Below, piece after piece: positions 1 to 6,911 of a DNA stretch of 12,618 nt; position 1 is the first letter of the stretch; every line of letters starts with the position of its first letter. The position numbers and the translations under genes are program-made. The notes below the pieces were generated by a model, which was not told the DNA's origin, did not search any database, and worked only from the letters and a program-made list of their open reading frames with translations. This DNA comes from Deltaproteobacteria bacterium (GTDB lineage: Bacteria; Desulfobacterota; Deferrimicrobia; Deferrimicrobiales; Deferrimicrobiaceae): assembly GCA_017889845.1 (NCBI GenBank), contig JAGGAJ010000034.1, forward strand, positions 1 through 12,618, written 5' to 3'.

Positions 1-482
1 TTCTGCACCGCCTCGGAGAAGGAGCAGAAAAGGATCCCCATTTTCTCCAGCTCCTTCTGGTAGGTGGTCGCCACCGAGACGCTGTCGAAGACCGCATCCA
101 CCGCCACGCCCGCGAGGCGCTTCTGCTCGAGGAGGGGTATCCCCAGCCGTTCGTAGGTCCGCAGGACCTCCGGGTCCACCTCGTCGAGGTTCCCGGGACG
201 GTCCTTCAAGGGCTTCGGGGCCGAATAGTAGCTGATGTCCTGGAAATCGATGGGGGAGTAGCACACGGTGGACCATCTCGGCTCGATCATGGTGAGCCAA
301 TGGCGGTACGCCTTGAGGCGGCGCTCGAGGAGGAACTCCGGTTCGCCTTTCCGCGCCGATATCGCCCGGATGGTGTCTTCGTTCAGCCCCTTCGGGACGG
401 TGTCCGCCTCCACCGTGGTGACGAACCCCCAGCGATATTCCCGGTCCACCCATCCCTTGACCTGATCCGCCGCGTTTCCCAT
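1..482 (-). CDS. sufB: Fe-S cluster assembly scaffold SufB (N-terminal part, runs off left edge)
   Basis: SufB is the scaffold subunit of the SUF (SufBC2D) complex, which builds iron-sulfur clusters in the cytoplasm with the ATPase SufC and the desulfurase SufS. About 160 codons are visible and the rest lies beyond position 1. Recognisable family signatures read from the translation are KGLNEDTIRAISARKGEPE (about residues 31-49), the LKAYRHWLTM block, YSPIDFQDISYYSAPK, LDEVDPEVLRTYERLGIPL, and KRLAGVAVDAVFDSVSVATTY, all in the usual SufB order. The ATG at 482 has a GGAG ribosome site 5 nt upstream and lies 25 nt after the stop of the Rrf2 regulator gene, so the two are almost certainly one transcript. 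Downstream suf genes are expected to the left but cannot be seen. Identification is firm. Confidence 0.95.
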   Translation of the reverse strand, partial: MGNAADQVKGWVDREYRWGFVTTVEADTVPKGLNEDTIRAISARKGEPEFLLERRLKAYRHWLTMIEPRWSTVCYSPIDFQDISYYSAPKPLKDRPGNLDEVDPEVLRTYERLGIPLLEQKRLAGVAVDAVFDSVSVATTYQKELEKMGILFCSFSEAVQ

Positions 483-507
483 GTCCGCTCCGATGGTTCG
501 TTCGTTG

Positions 508-990
508 TTACGACCGGTGGTCGACCGCGACCGTCGCGTCCGGTTTCGCCGCCACGGCCCCGGGTGTGCGTCCCGACGGCCCCTTCCGCGTCCGCTTCCT
601 CGCGAGATCCGCCACGGTGACGCCGTCCAGCACCCCCCGGAGCCGCCGGTTGATCTGCCGCCATTCCCTCTGGACGGTGCACCCCGGCTCCATGCTGCAC
701 CGGCACATCACCCCGCTGCACTCCGTCAGCGCGATGGTCCCCTCCACCGCCTCCACCACCTCGGCCACGGTGATGCGCCCGGGGCGCCGCGAGAGGCGGT
801 ACCCTCCGCGGGATCCGCGCAGGGAGACCAGGAGGCCTCTCCGGGAGAGGATCTTGAGCAGCTTGCTGACCGTCGGCGGCGCGATCCCGATGGCCGCCGA
901 TATCCCCGTCGCGGTGTGGACGGCCGCGGGATCCCCCGCCATGTACCCCATCACCACCGTTCCGTAGTCCGCCAGCCTGCTCAGCCGCAT
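508..990 (-). CDS. Rrf2-family SUF system regulator (IscR/SufR-like)
   Basis: A 160-residue transcription regulator of the Rrf2 family, which uses an Fe-S cluster to sense cluster supply and controls the suf genes. The N-terminal winged helix-turn-helix covers about residues 1-70, with the recognition segment PPTVSKLLKILSRRGLL (38-54) and the typical wing RGSRGGYRLSR. The cluster-binding region LTECSGVMCRCSMEPGC carries Cys91, Cys96, Cys98 and Cys104, one cysteine more than the three in IscR. The text around it matches the proteobacterial 'SUF system regulator' branch. The ATG at 990 is preferred because GGAGGGG sits about 8-10 nt before it. An in-frame ATG at 1008 would place that ribosome site inside the gene and abut the operator. 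A basic tail (131-160) is poorly conserved. First gene of the suf operon; the upstream operator suggests autoregulation. Confidence 0.92.
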   Translation of the reverse strand: MRLSRLADYGTVVMGYMAGDPAAVHTATGISAAIGIAPPTVSKLLKILSRRGLLVSLRGSRGGYRLSRRPGRITVAEVVEAVEGTIALTECSGVMCRCSMEPGCTVQREWRQINRRLRGVLDGVTVADLARKRTRKGPSGRTPGAVAAKPDATVAVDHRS

Positions 991-1009
991 GAATCGCCGC
1001 CCCTCCATA

Positions 1010-1034
1010 ATACAGTACCAATTTAGTCCTGTAT
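1010..1034. promoter_or_regulatory. Rrf2/IscR type-1-like operator upstream of the suf operon
   Basis: A 25-bp near-palindrome with outer arms ATACAG and CTGTAT (perfect; AATACAG/CTGTATT if one more base is taken each side, 1009-1035). On the minus strand it carries GACTAAAT followed by GGT in the middle. Compared by eye with the IscR type-1 box it agrees at about 19 of 25 positions, including the GACT core and the outer ATA/TAT. It overlaps the -10 of the regulator's own promoter, so binding would be expected to repress. Its far end is about 93 bp from the divergent gene at 1128, which it might also affect. The sequence match is seen; binding is inferred. Confidence 0.72.
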
Positions 1035-1049
1035 TGCCGTGGGCGTCAA
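1020..1049 (-). promoter_or_regulatory. sigma-70 promoter of the rrf2-suf operon
   Basis: On the minus strand there is a -35 TTGACG (1044-1049, 5 of 6 consensus bases), an 18-nt spacer and a -10 TAAATT (1020-1025, 4 of 6). Transcription would begin around 1010-1014 and leave a leader of about 20 nt containing the GGAGGGG ribosome site. The -10 and start lie within the palindromic operator. Confidence 0.6.
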
Positions 1050-1090
1050 GGACCTGGAAGAAGATTCCTCCGGAGTAACGGGGGTTCGGG

Positions 1091-1112
1091 ACGGTATAAT
1101 TTAACGGTATAA
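1091..1112 (+). promoter_or_regulatory. AT-rich direct repeat with a TATAAT element before the gene at 1128
   Basis: ACGGTATAA occurs twice, at 1091-1099 and 1104-1112, 13 bp apart. The first copy forms a perfect -10 hexamer TATAAT (1095-1100), which stands out in this GC-rich sequence. No -35 of any quality is seen 16-18 bp upstream (GGAGTA at 1072-1077), so if this is a promoter it probably needs an activator. The AGGAGG ribosome site follows at once (1112-1117). Confidence 0.35.
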
Positions 1113-1127
1113 GGAGGGCCGGGACCC

Positions 1128-1631
1128 ATGGGAAAACGACATCTCCTGTCCCTGGCGGTGACCTTCCTGTTCTGCTTTCCTGGTTTCGGCCTGTGCGAGG
1201 GGGCGGACGCAGACCGCCCGAACGGAGCAGATCCACCGGCTCGGGTCGACGCAAGGGGAACCTGCGCGACGATCGCAGCGATCCTGACGGTATATCCGCC
1301 CCTGGAGGTCCGCAGGTCGGATGGGCCGGTCAGGGACTCCCGGACCTTCGCGGAACACCCCGGGTGTCGCGTCCTCGTTTCCGGTCCCACCGCGCTGATC
1401 GCCGGGGAGGTGGACCCGGCCGACGCCGTGCGCGTCTTTTTCGCCGGAACCGGGTGGGAGGAGGATATCCGCCTTGCCGCCGACGGCCCCGGGACCACAT
1501 CGTTCGTTTTCCGGAAGAACGGGATATTTTGCCAGCTGCGCGGCGGCGCCAACTCCTGGATCGAGGACGGGAAGACATTCACGTCGGAAACCTACGAACT
1601 CGAGGCCGGGTGCGTGCCGCCATCGAACTGA
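1128..1631 (+). CDS. secreted four-cysteine protein of unknown function
   Basis: A 167-residue protein that I do not recognise. Residues 1-23 form a classical Sec signal peptide (KR, then a hydrophobic core LLSLAVTFLFCFPGFGL), probably cut near residues 23-26. There is no good lipobox. The mature part is about 140 residues with four cysteines (46, 80, 135, 162), an even number that would suit two disulfides in the periplasm. It looks like a small beta-rich domain, with short hydrophobic strands alternating with polar turns (VRVFFAGTGWEEDIRLAADG, TSFVFRKNGIFCQL). Start: ATG with AAGGAGG about 11 nt upstream. The gene is divergent from the suf operon and lies 21 nt before a crotonase gene, so it may share that transcript. 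No function is claimed. Confidence 0.75.
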   Translation: MGKRHLLSLAVTFLFCFPGFGLCEGADADRPNGADPPARVDARGTCATIAAILTVYPPLEVRRSDGPVRDSRTFAEHPGCRVLVSGPTALIAGEVDPADAVRVFFAGTGWEEDIRLAADGPGTTSFVFRKNGIFCQLRGGANSWIEDGKTFTSETYELEAGCVPPSN

Positions 1632-1652
1632 ACCGAGGAGGAGGTGTTCCCC

Positions 1653-2420
<768 letters not shown>

Positions 2421-2460
2421 CCTGCACCCCCGTGCGGAACTTGCCGATACGGCCCCGGTC

Positions 2461-2482
2461 CATCCGGCATCCGGACATCCGG
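2461..2482 (+). repeat. three CATCCGG direct repeats
   Basis: CATCCGG occurs at 2461-2467, 2468-2474 and 2476-2482 in the 90-bp gap between the crotonase and DinB-fold genes, ending about 29 nt before the next ATG. It could be a regulator site array or a chance slippage product. Nothing else notable is seen in this gap apart from the GAAGGAGG ribosome site. Confidence 0.5.
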
Positions 2483-2510
2483 CGGAATACCCCCTGAAGG
2501 AGGCCCCGAC

Positions 2511-3068
2511 ATGGCAAACGGAGAGAACCGCGTGGCAACGCACATCCGGGGGCAGTTGCGATCGGCCCACTGGCTGCTCGAGGAGACGGTTTCGGACGTC
2601 ACGGAGGAGATGGCGCACGGTGCGTTGCCGGGAAAGGCCCTGCCGATCGGCGCAGCCTATGCCCACTACGTCACCGGCGAGGACTGGATGGTCCACGTCC
2701 TGTTCCAGGGGGGCACTCCGCTGTTCGCGGGGAAGTGGGCCGGCCGTACCGGGCTCTCCGAACTGCCGCCCGGACCGGACCCGGACCGGGACTGGACGGC
2801 CGAATTCGAGGGGTGGATCCGGCGGGTGCGCCTCGATCTCCCCGCGTTCCGTGCATACGCCAGGGCGGTCTACGAGGCGACCGACGCGTATCTGGCCTCC
2901 CTGCCGGACACGGCCCTGTCGCGGCCGCTGGACCTGTCCGCCATGGGGATGGGGACCCAGAACGTCGGTTTTGTCCTGGACACCGCGCTGGTCGGCCACG
3001 CCTACTGCCACTGCGGCGAGATCTCCGCCGCGAAGGGCCTCCAGGGGAAAAAAGGGTATCCCTTCTGA
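2511..3068 (+). CDS. DinB-fold (DUF664/YfiT-like) protein
   Basis: A 185-residue four-helix-bundle protein of the DinB/YfiT superfamily, which includes metal-dependent thiol-S-transferases and many uncharacterised enzymes. The three metal-ligand histidines expected for the fold appear to be His52 in AYAHYVTGEDW and His163 and His167 in LVGHAYCHCGEISAAKG. The last segment, with the short C-terminal GKKGYPF, is typical of the branch. No signal peptide or membrane segment, so it is probably cytoplasmic. Start: ATG with AAGGAGG about 8 nt upstream. It is the third plus-strand gene in the run and is followed 62 nt later by the flavoprotein pair. The superfamily call is good. The reaction is unknown; a thiol cofactor-dependent transferase is one option. 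Confidence 0.78.
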   Translation: MANGENRVATHIRGQLRSAHWLLEETVSDVTEEMAHGALPGKALPIGAAYAHYVTGEDWMVHVLFQGGTPLFAGKWAGRTGLSELPPGPDPDRDWTAEFEGWIRRVRLDLPAFRAYARAVYEATDAYLASLPDTALSRPLDLSAMGMGTQNVGFVLDTALVGHAYCHCGEISAAKGLQGKKGYPF

Positions 3069-3074
3069 GAGGCG

Positions 3075-3104
3075 TTGCGACCCGTCCGGCTTCCCGGATA
3101 TATT
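3075..3104 (+). promoter_or_regulatory. possible promoter of the flavoprotein pair
   Basis: TTGCGA (3075-3080, 4 of 6), an 18-nt spacer and TATATT (3099-3104, 5 of 6) give a plausible sigma-70 promoter starting near 3111, 20 nt before the GTG at 3131. The AT-rich stretch is conspicuous here. The same bases can be read as a terminator, so only one reading may be true. Confidence 0.38.
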
Positions 3105-3108
3105 TTTA
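3084..3108 (+). terminator. possible short intrinsic terminator after the DinB-fold gene
   Basis: TCCGG (3085-3089), loop CTTC and CCGGA (3094-3098) form a 5-bp GC-rich stem, six with a G-U pair. A T-rich tail TATATTTTTA (3099-3108) follows. The stem is short for a strong terminator. It lies 16 nt past the stop codon at 3068 and overlaps the promoter-like sequence. Confidence 0.35.
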
Positions 3109-3130
3109 CGATGGTCCCGGGAGGAGCGAG

Positions 3131-3703
3131 GTGAAGGCACTTATCCTGGACGGGAGCCCTGAGGGGGACTCTCTCACCCCCGTTGCCGTTCTGGGGATGC
3201 ATTCCGCTCTCGCGGGGCGCGGAACCGACGTCGAACTCGTGAAACTGCGCGAGCTCGACATCGCCCCGTGCACGGGCTGCTTCGGCTGCTGGACGCGAAC
3301 GCCCGGAGAGTGCGTGTTCCCGGACGAATCGCGCGACGTCCTGCGCTCCTACATCGCGTCGGATATCGTGGTGTACGCGACCCCGGTTACCTTCGGCGGC
3401 TACTCCTCACAGCTGAAGAAACTCCTCGACCGTTTCATTCCGGTGCTGGACCCGCGGTTCACCGTCGTCGGAGGCGAAGTGCACCACCGCCTGCGATACC
3501 GCCGGTACCCCATGACGATCGGGCTGGGGACATTGTCTGCGCCAGACCCGGATGCCGAGCGGCTGTTCCTCGCACTGGTGGCCCGGAACGGGCTCAACGT
3601 ACATCAATCCGCCGAAGCCGCGGTCCTGGTGGGAGAGACGGATCCCCTGTCGGCCAGATCCCTCGCGGAGCGCCTCCTCGATCGGGCGGGGATCGCCCCG
3701 TGA
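3131..3703 (+). CDS. iron-sulfur-flavoprotein-like NAD(P)H-dependent FMN reductase
   Basis: A 190-residue flavodoxin-like oxidoreductase of the NADPH-dependent FMN reductase family. The phosphate-binding loop LDGSPEGDS is at residues 7-14, and the second FMN loop with its following helix is ATPVTFGGYSSQLKKLLDRF. Between them is a compact cysteine motif, Cys47-x2-Cys50-x2-Cys53-x7-Cys61, the pattern (CX2CX2CX4-7C) that holds a [4Fe-4S] cluster in archaeal and bacterial iron-sulfur flavoproteins. Several relatives carry similar cysteines without a proven cluster, so cluster binding is inferred. Start: GTG at 3131 with GGAGG 6 nt upstream. Its stop overlaps the next gene by 4 nt (GTGA), so the two are translationally coupled. 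Likely soluble electron transfer or reduction of a small acceptor. Confidence 0.85.
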   Translation: MKALILDGSPEGDSLTPVAVLGMHSALAGRGTDVELVKLRELDIAPCTGCFGCWTRTPGECVFPDESRDVLRSYIASDIVVYATPVTFGGYSSQLKKLLDRFIPVLDPRFTVVGGEVHHRLRYRRYPMTIGLGTLSAPDPDAERLFLALVARNGLNVHQSAEAAVLVGETDPLSARSLAERLLDRAGIAP

Positions 3704-4365
3704 ATGCGCTCATCCTGACCGGCAGCCCGAAGGGGCGCGACTCGTCGTCGTTCCTGCTGGGCTCCAGGCTGGGGGAGGCATTGCGGAATCACGGCGTCAC
3801 GGTGCGGGACGAATTCGCGCACCAGGCATTGCGGACGGAAGAAGGTACCCGCCGGCTGCTCGATGCGGTCGACGCCTCCGATCTCCTGGTTCTGGCGTTC
3901 CCGCTCTACGTAGACTCGCTGCCGGCGCCGCTCACGCGCCTGCTCGAACTCGCAGCGGAGCGAAGGACCGCATCCGCATCCCCGGGGGGTCCCCTGCTCG
4001 CCGTATTGGTCCAGTGCGGGTTTCCCGAGGCGCACCAGTGCGACACGGCGGTCGGGATCTGCCGGCTGTTCGCCGGGCGCATGGGCATGCGATGGGCCGG
4101 CGCCCTGGCGATGGGCATGGGCGGCCAGCTCGGCGGGGGGTTCCGGAAACTGCCCGGCGGCGGGAGGAACATCCTGGAGGCGATCGACAGGACGGGTGAA
4201 TCGCTCGCAACGGGAGGCGACGTGCCCGGGGAGGCGATGGCGCTTTTCTCCAGACCGCTTGTTCCCCGGTGGCTGTACACCCTGTTCGGAAACCTGGGGT
4301 GGCGCGTGCAGATGCGGAAGAACAAGGCGCGAAGGCCGTTGGCGTACCGTCCCTACGCGAAGTGA
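3700..4365 (+). CDS. flavodoxin-like NAD(P)H-dependent oxidoreductase
   Basis: A 221-residue flavodoxin-fold protein and paralogue-like partner of the gene before it. Visible features are the FMN phosphate loop LTGSPKGRDSSS (6-17), the second loop LVLAFPLYVDSLPAPLTRLLEL (63-84), and the third flavin-contact region VQCGFPEAHQCDTAVGICRLFA, which is typical of a widespread NAD(P)H-dependent oxidoreductase group. It lacks the four-cysteine iron-sulfur motif of its neighbour. The C-terminal part (WLYTLFGNLGWRVQMRKN) has a conserved basic tail. Start: GTG at 3700, overlapping the previous stop in GTGA, with no separate ribosome site needed for coupled translation. The pair may work as two redox modules of one system (inference). 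It ends 52 nt before the convergent HtrA-like gene, and no terminator is evident between them. Confidence 0.83.
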   Translation: MNALILTGSPKGRDSSSFLLGSRLGEALRNHGVTVRDEFAHQALRTEEGTRRLLDAVDASDLLVLAFPLYVDSLPAPLTRLLELAAERRTASASPGGPLLAVLVQCGFPEAHQCDTAVGICRLFAGRMGMRWAGALAMGMGGQLGGGFRKLPGGGRNILEAIDRTGESLATGGDVPGEAMALFSRPLVPRWLYTLFGNLGWRVQMRKNKARRPLAYRPYAK

Positions 4366-4417
4366 TGACCGACACGCCGGTGTGAACGCCGCATTCTGGT
4401 CGCTCCCCTGCCGGCGA

Positions 4418-5464
4418 TTACGCCGCGGCGTCCCCGATTACGACCTCCACGACCCTCCGCTCGGCCCCCCGCAACACGTCGAGGCGCGCGATGTCCCCGT
4501 GGGCCACCTCCGAAAGGACGCGGTGGAGATCGTCGACGCTCTCCACCGGCTTCGCGTTCATCTCCACCACGACGTCCCCCGGCAGGATCCCGGATTCACC
4601 GGCCGGGCCGCGCGGATCGAGGGACACCACCTCCACCCCGGATTCCCGGGAAAGGTCGAAGTACCGCACCACACGCCTCGACAGCGGCCTCTGGCGCCCC
4701 GTGATCCCGAGGTATCCCCGGCGGACCTTCCCGTGGGAGAGAATCTGGGACACCACGTGGCGGGCGGTGTTCGAGGGGACGGAGAAACCGATCCCCTGGG
4801 CCACGGCGATGATAGCCGTGTTGATCCCCACGACCCGGCCCCTGGAATCCACCAGCGGCCCCCCCGAGTTGCCGGGATTCAACGGCGCGGTGTGCTGGAT
4901 CACGTTCTCGATGAGCCGCCGGTCCAGGCTCCGCATGCCACGGCCGGTCGCGCTGACCACGCCGGTGGAGACGCTGGACTGGAATCCCAGGGGGTTCCCG
5001 ATGGCGATCACCAGCTGCCCCACGCGGAGCGCCGAGGAGTCGCCCAGGGTTGCGTACGGTAAACCCGACCCCTCGGCGCGGACCAGCGCGAGGTCGTTCG
5101 GTGGATCGGAACCGACGGGGACCGCGCCGAGGCTCGTCCCGTCCGTGAGCGCCACCCGCAACCGGCCCGCATCCCGCACGACGTGGTGGTTCGTCAGGAC
5201 ATAGCCGTCCGGCGTCAGGATGACTCCCGAACCGGCCCCGATCGGCTCCACCCCGTTCCCGGCCGGTGCATCGCGCCCCACGGAGATGCTGACCACCGCA
5301 GGGCCTACCGCCTCCACCACCGTCGTCACCGCGCGGGAATACGCGTCCAGGAGGTCGATATCGCTCTTTCCGGCCGGGCTCACCTCGCACCTGCCGGGTG
5401 CGGAGGCCCCCTCCTCCCCCCGCTGCTGGATCCACCGCAACGCCTCCGGATGCCTCTCCGTCAT
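4418..5464 (-). CDS. HtrA/DegP-like trypsin-fold serine protease with one PDZ domain
   Basis: A 348-residue protease of the S1C family, which cleaves misfolded or exposed proteins. The trypsin-like domain spans about residues 45-240, with the full catalytic triad: His94 in TNHHVV, Asp124 in NDLAL and Ser200 in GNSGGPL. A single PDZ domain follows (about 248-342: GYLGI, GILPGDVVVEMNAKPVESVDDLHRVL), so the protein resembles DegS in layout. Unlike DegS or DegP there is no visible signal peptide or N-terminal membrane segment; the first 40 residues are polar. A cytoplasmic site is therefore suggested, unless the start is wrong. The ATG at 5464 has GGGAGGGG about 5 nt upstream and forms an ATGA overlap with the NUDIX stop, indicating coupled translation. 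Confidence 0.92.
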   Translation of the reverse strand: MTERHPEALRWIQQRGEEGASAPGRCEVSPAGKSDIDLLDAYSRAVTTVVEAVGPAVVSISVGRDAPAGNGVEPIGAGSGVILTPDGYVLTNHHVVRDAGRLRVALTDGTSLGAVPVGSDPPNDLALVRAEGSGLPYATLGDSSALRVGQLVIAIGNPLGFQSSVSTGVVSATGRGMRSLDRRLIENVIQHTAPLNPGNSGGPLVDSRGRVVGINTAIIAVAQGIGFSVPSNTARHVVSQILSHGKVRRGYLGITGRQRPLSRRVVRYFDLSRESGVEVVSLDPRGPAGESGILPGDVVVEMNAKPVESVDDLHRVLSEVAHGDIARLDVLRGAERRVVEVVIGDAAA

Positions 5465-6033
5465 CGACCCCTCCCGCTTCCGTTCCCTGTTCCCTTCGAT
5501 TCCGCCGACCATTTCGCGATCCCCCACGCGGCAATCGTCATGCCGTCCCAGATACCGCCGGTCCCGATCTTCGCCTCGATCTCGGCGGGAGTCGCCCGGA
5601 CGAGTTCGAACTCCTCCGTCTCATCCGGGGTACCCCCGACGAATCGCAGGTCCCGCGCGACGTATACGCGGCACATCTCGTCGGTGACCCCGTTATACGG
5701 GTTGAACTCCCCGATCGGGGTCAGAACCCCTGCGGAATAACCGGTCTCCTCCTCCAGTTCCTGCCGCGCCGCCTGCGGATGCGTGAAACCGTCTTTCAAA
5801 CTCCCGCAGGGGAACTCCAGACTCTCCTTCCCGAGGAGGTAACGATACTGGTTCACCAGGAGCACCGTCCCATCCGCATGGATCGGAACGACCATGGAGG
5901 AGCCGTTCGTGTGCACGTAATGATACTCGCCGGGTTTTCCCGTCGGGAGTTCGAACGTGTCTTTCCTGTACGTCCACCAGGGATTCCTGGACACGACTGA
6001 CTCCGTTAGTTTCTTCCATTTTTTCAGCGACAT
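5461..6033 (-). CDS. NUDIX hydrolase, ADP-ribose pyrophosphatase-like
   Basis: A 190-residue NUDIX hydrolase, likely splitting ADP-ribose or another nucleoside diphosphate derivative with Mg2+. The layout is that of the ADP-ribose pyrophosphatase group: an N-terminal strand region (WWTYRKDTFELP), then VVPIHADGTVLLVNQYRYLLGKESLEFPCG leading into the NUDIX box at residues 77-99, and NPYNGVTDE (111-119) after it. The box is not canonical. Phe83 replaces the usual first glutamate and Gln91 replaces the arginine, while the metal-binding Glu92, Glu95 and Glu96 are kept. Start: ATG at 6033 with GAAGGA about 9 nt upstream. It lies 35 nt downstream of the dienelactone-hydrolase-like gene, and its stop overlaps the protease start. 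Confidence 0.88.
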   Translation of the reverse strand: MSLKKWKKLTESVVSRNPWWTYRKDTFELPTGKPGEYHYVHTNGSSMVVPIHADGTVLLVNQYRYLLGKESLEFPCGSLKDGFTHPQAARQELEEETGYSAGVLTPIGEFNPYNGVTDEMCRVYVARDLRFVGGTPDETEEFELVRATPAEIEAKIGTGGIWDGMTIAAWGIAKWSAESKGTGNGSGRGR

Positions 6034-6068
6034 AGCCGATTTTCCTTCGTCGAATGGTTGAATGTATC

Positions 6069-6911
6069 CTACTCCAGGTGTTTTTTCAGGTGGCCGATCG
6101 TGGCCGGCCAGGCTTTCCGCGATGCCTCCAGGTTCGCTCCGCCCCGGCCGTCCTGGGCGCGCAGGAACCCGTGCCCGGCACCCGGGTATGTGTGCACGAT
6201 GAACGTCTTCCCGAGTTCCTTCATTCTCTCCGCCGCGGGCCCCACCGTGGCGTTCACGCGGGCATCGTCCTCTCCGTAGAGCCCGAGCACCGGCGCGCGG
6301 ATCGCCCCCAGCGCGTCAAGGGACGGGGACGTTCCGTAGTACACAACCGCGGCGGCCAGATCGGGGCGCACCGCAGCGTAGTGGAAGCTCTGGCCACCCC
6401 CCCAGCAAAATCCCACGGTGGCGAACCTCTCCGTTGCGGCCGGCAGGCCCTTCCCGTAGAGGGTCACAGCGTCCAGCATGGCAACGACATCCGGCGCCGG
6501 AAGGCCGCGAACCGCCTTGACGACGTCGTCCCGGTTCCTGAACGTGTCGGTCCCCCCGCCGCCGTGCCCCTTGCCGGACAGGAGGTCGGGTGCGATGGCG
6601 ATGAAGCCATCCGCGGCCAACCGGTCCGCAACGGCACGGATCCAGTCTGTCAGCCCGTAGACCTCCTGGATGACGACCACCACGGGCGCCTTCTCCTTGC
6701 GTTCCGGGAAGGCGATGAAGGCCGCCACCCTGGACTCCCTGCCGTGGACGGCGATGTCGACCCATTCGTGGTGGCGTGGAGAACGCTCCAGGGCGGCCTT
6801 GGCCGCTGCCTCGCCCGGGGGAATCGGACCGTTGTCCGCCAGGGATGTCCCAAGACCGCTGGCGGCTTCCAGCGCAACGATGCAAAGCATGAGAGCGATC
6901 TTCCGGACCAT
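6069..6911 (-). CDS. exported dienelactone hydrolase family protein
   Basis: A 280-residue alpha/beta hydrolase of the dienelactone hydrolase (carboxymethylenebutenolidase) family. Residues 1-26 form a Sec signal peptide (VRK, hydrophobic IALMLCIVALEAASGLG, SLA), so the enzyme should act in the periplasm. The triad is Cys169 in GFCWGGG, Asp216 in LYGEDDARV and His247 in GAGHGF. Glu83 in QEVYGL matches the glutamate that primes the cysteine in dienelactone hydrolase. The His/Gly-rich GKGHGGGGT is at 113-121. Start: ATG at 6911 with AAGGGGGG a few nt upstream. The open frame continues to 7223 without support: the signal peptide fixes this start. First gene of the run with NUDIX and HtrA-like genes. 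Substrate unknown. Confidence 0.88.
   Translation of the reverse strand: MVRKIALMLCIVALEAASGLGTSLADNGPIPPGEAAAKAALERSPRHHEWVDIAVHGRESRVAAFIAFPERKEKAPVVVVIQEVYGLTDWIRAVADRLAADGFIAIAPDLLSGKGHGGGGTDTFRNRDDVVKAVRGLPAPDVVAMLDAVTLYGKGLPAATERFATVGFCWGGGQSFHYAAVRPDLAAAVVYYGTSPSLDALGAIRAPVLGLYGEDDARVNATVGPAAERMKELGKTFIVHTYPGAGHGFLRAQDGRGGANLEASRKAWPATIGHLKKHLE

Noticed and set aside
991..1254. N-terminal extension of the Rrf2 regulator to 248 residues
   Set aside because: The extension would cross the operator and promoter and overlap the divergent gene. The family N-terminus and the GGAGGGG ribosome site fix the start at 990.
4366..4417. Bidirectional terminator between the convergent flavoprotein and protease genes
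   Set aside because: Only a 4-bp ACAC/GTGT stem is visible with no T-tract on either strand.
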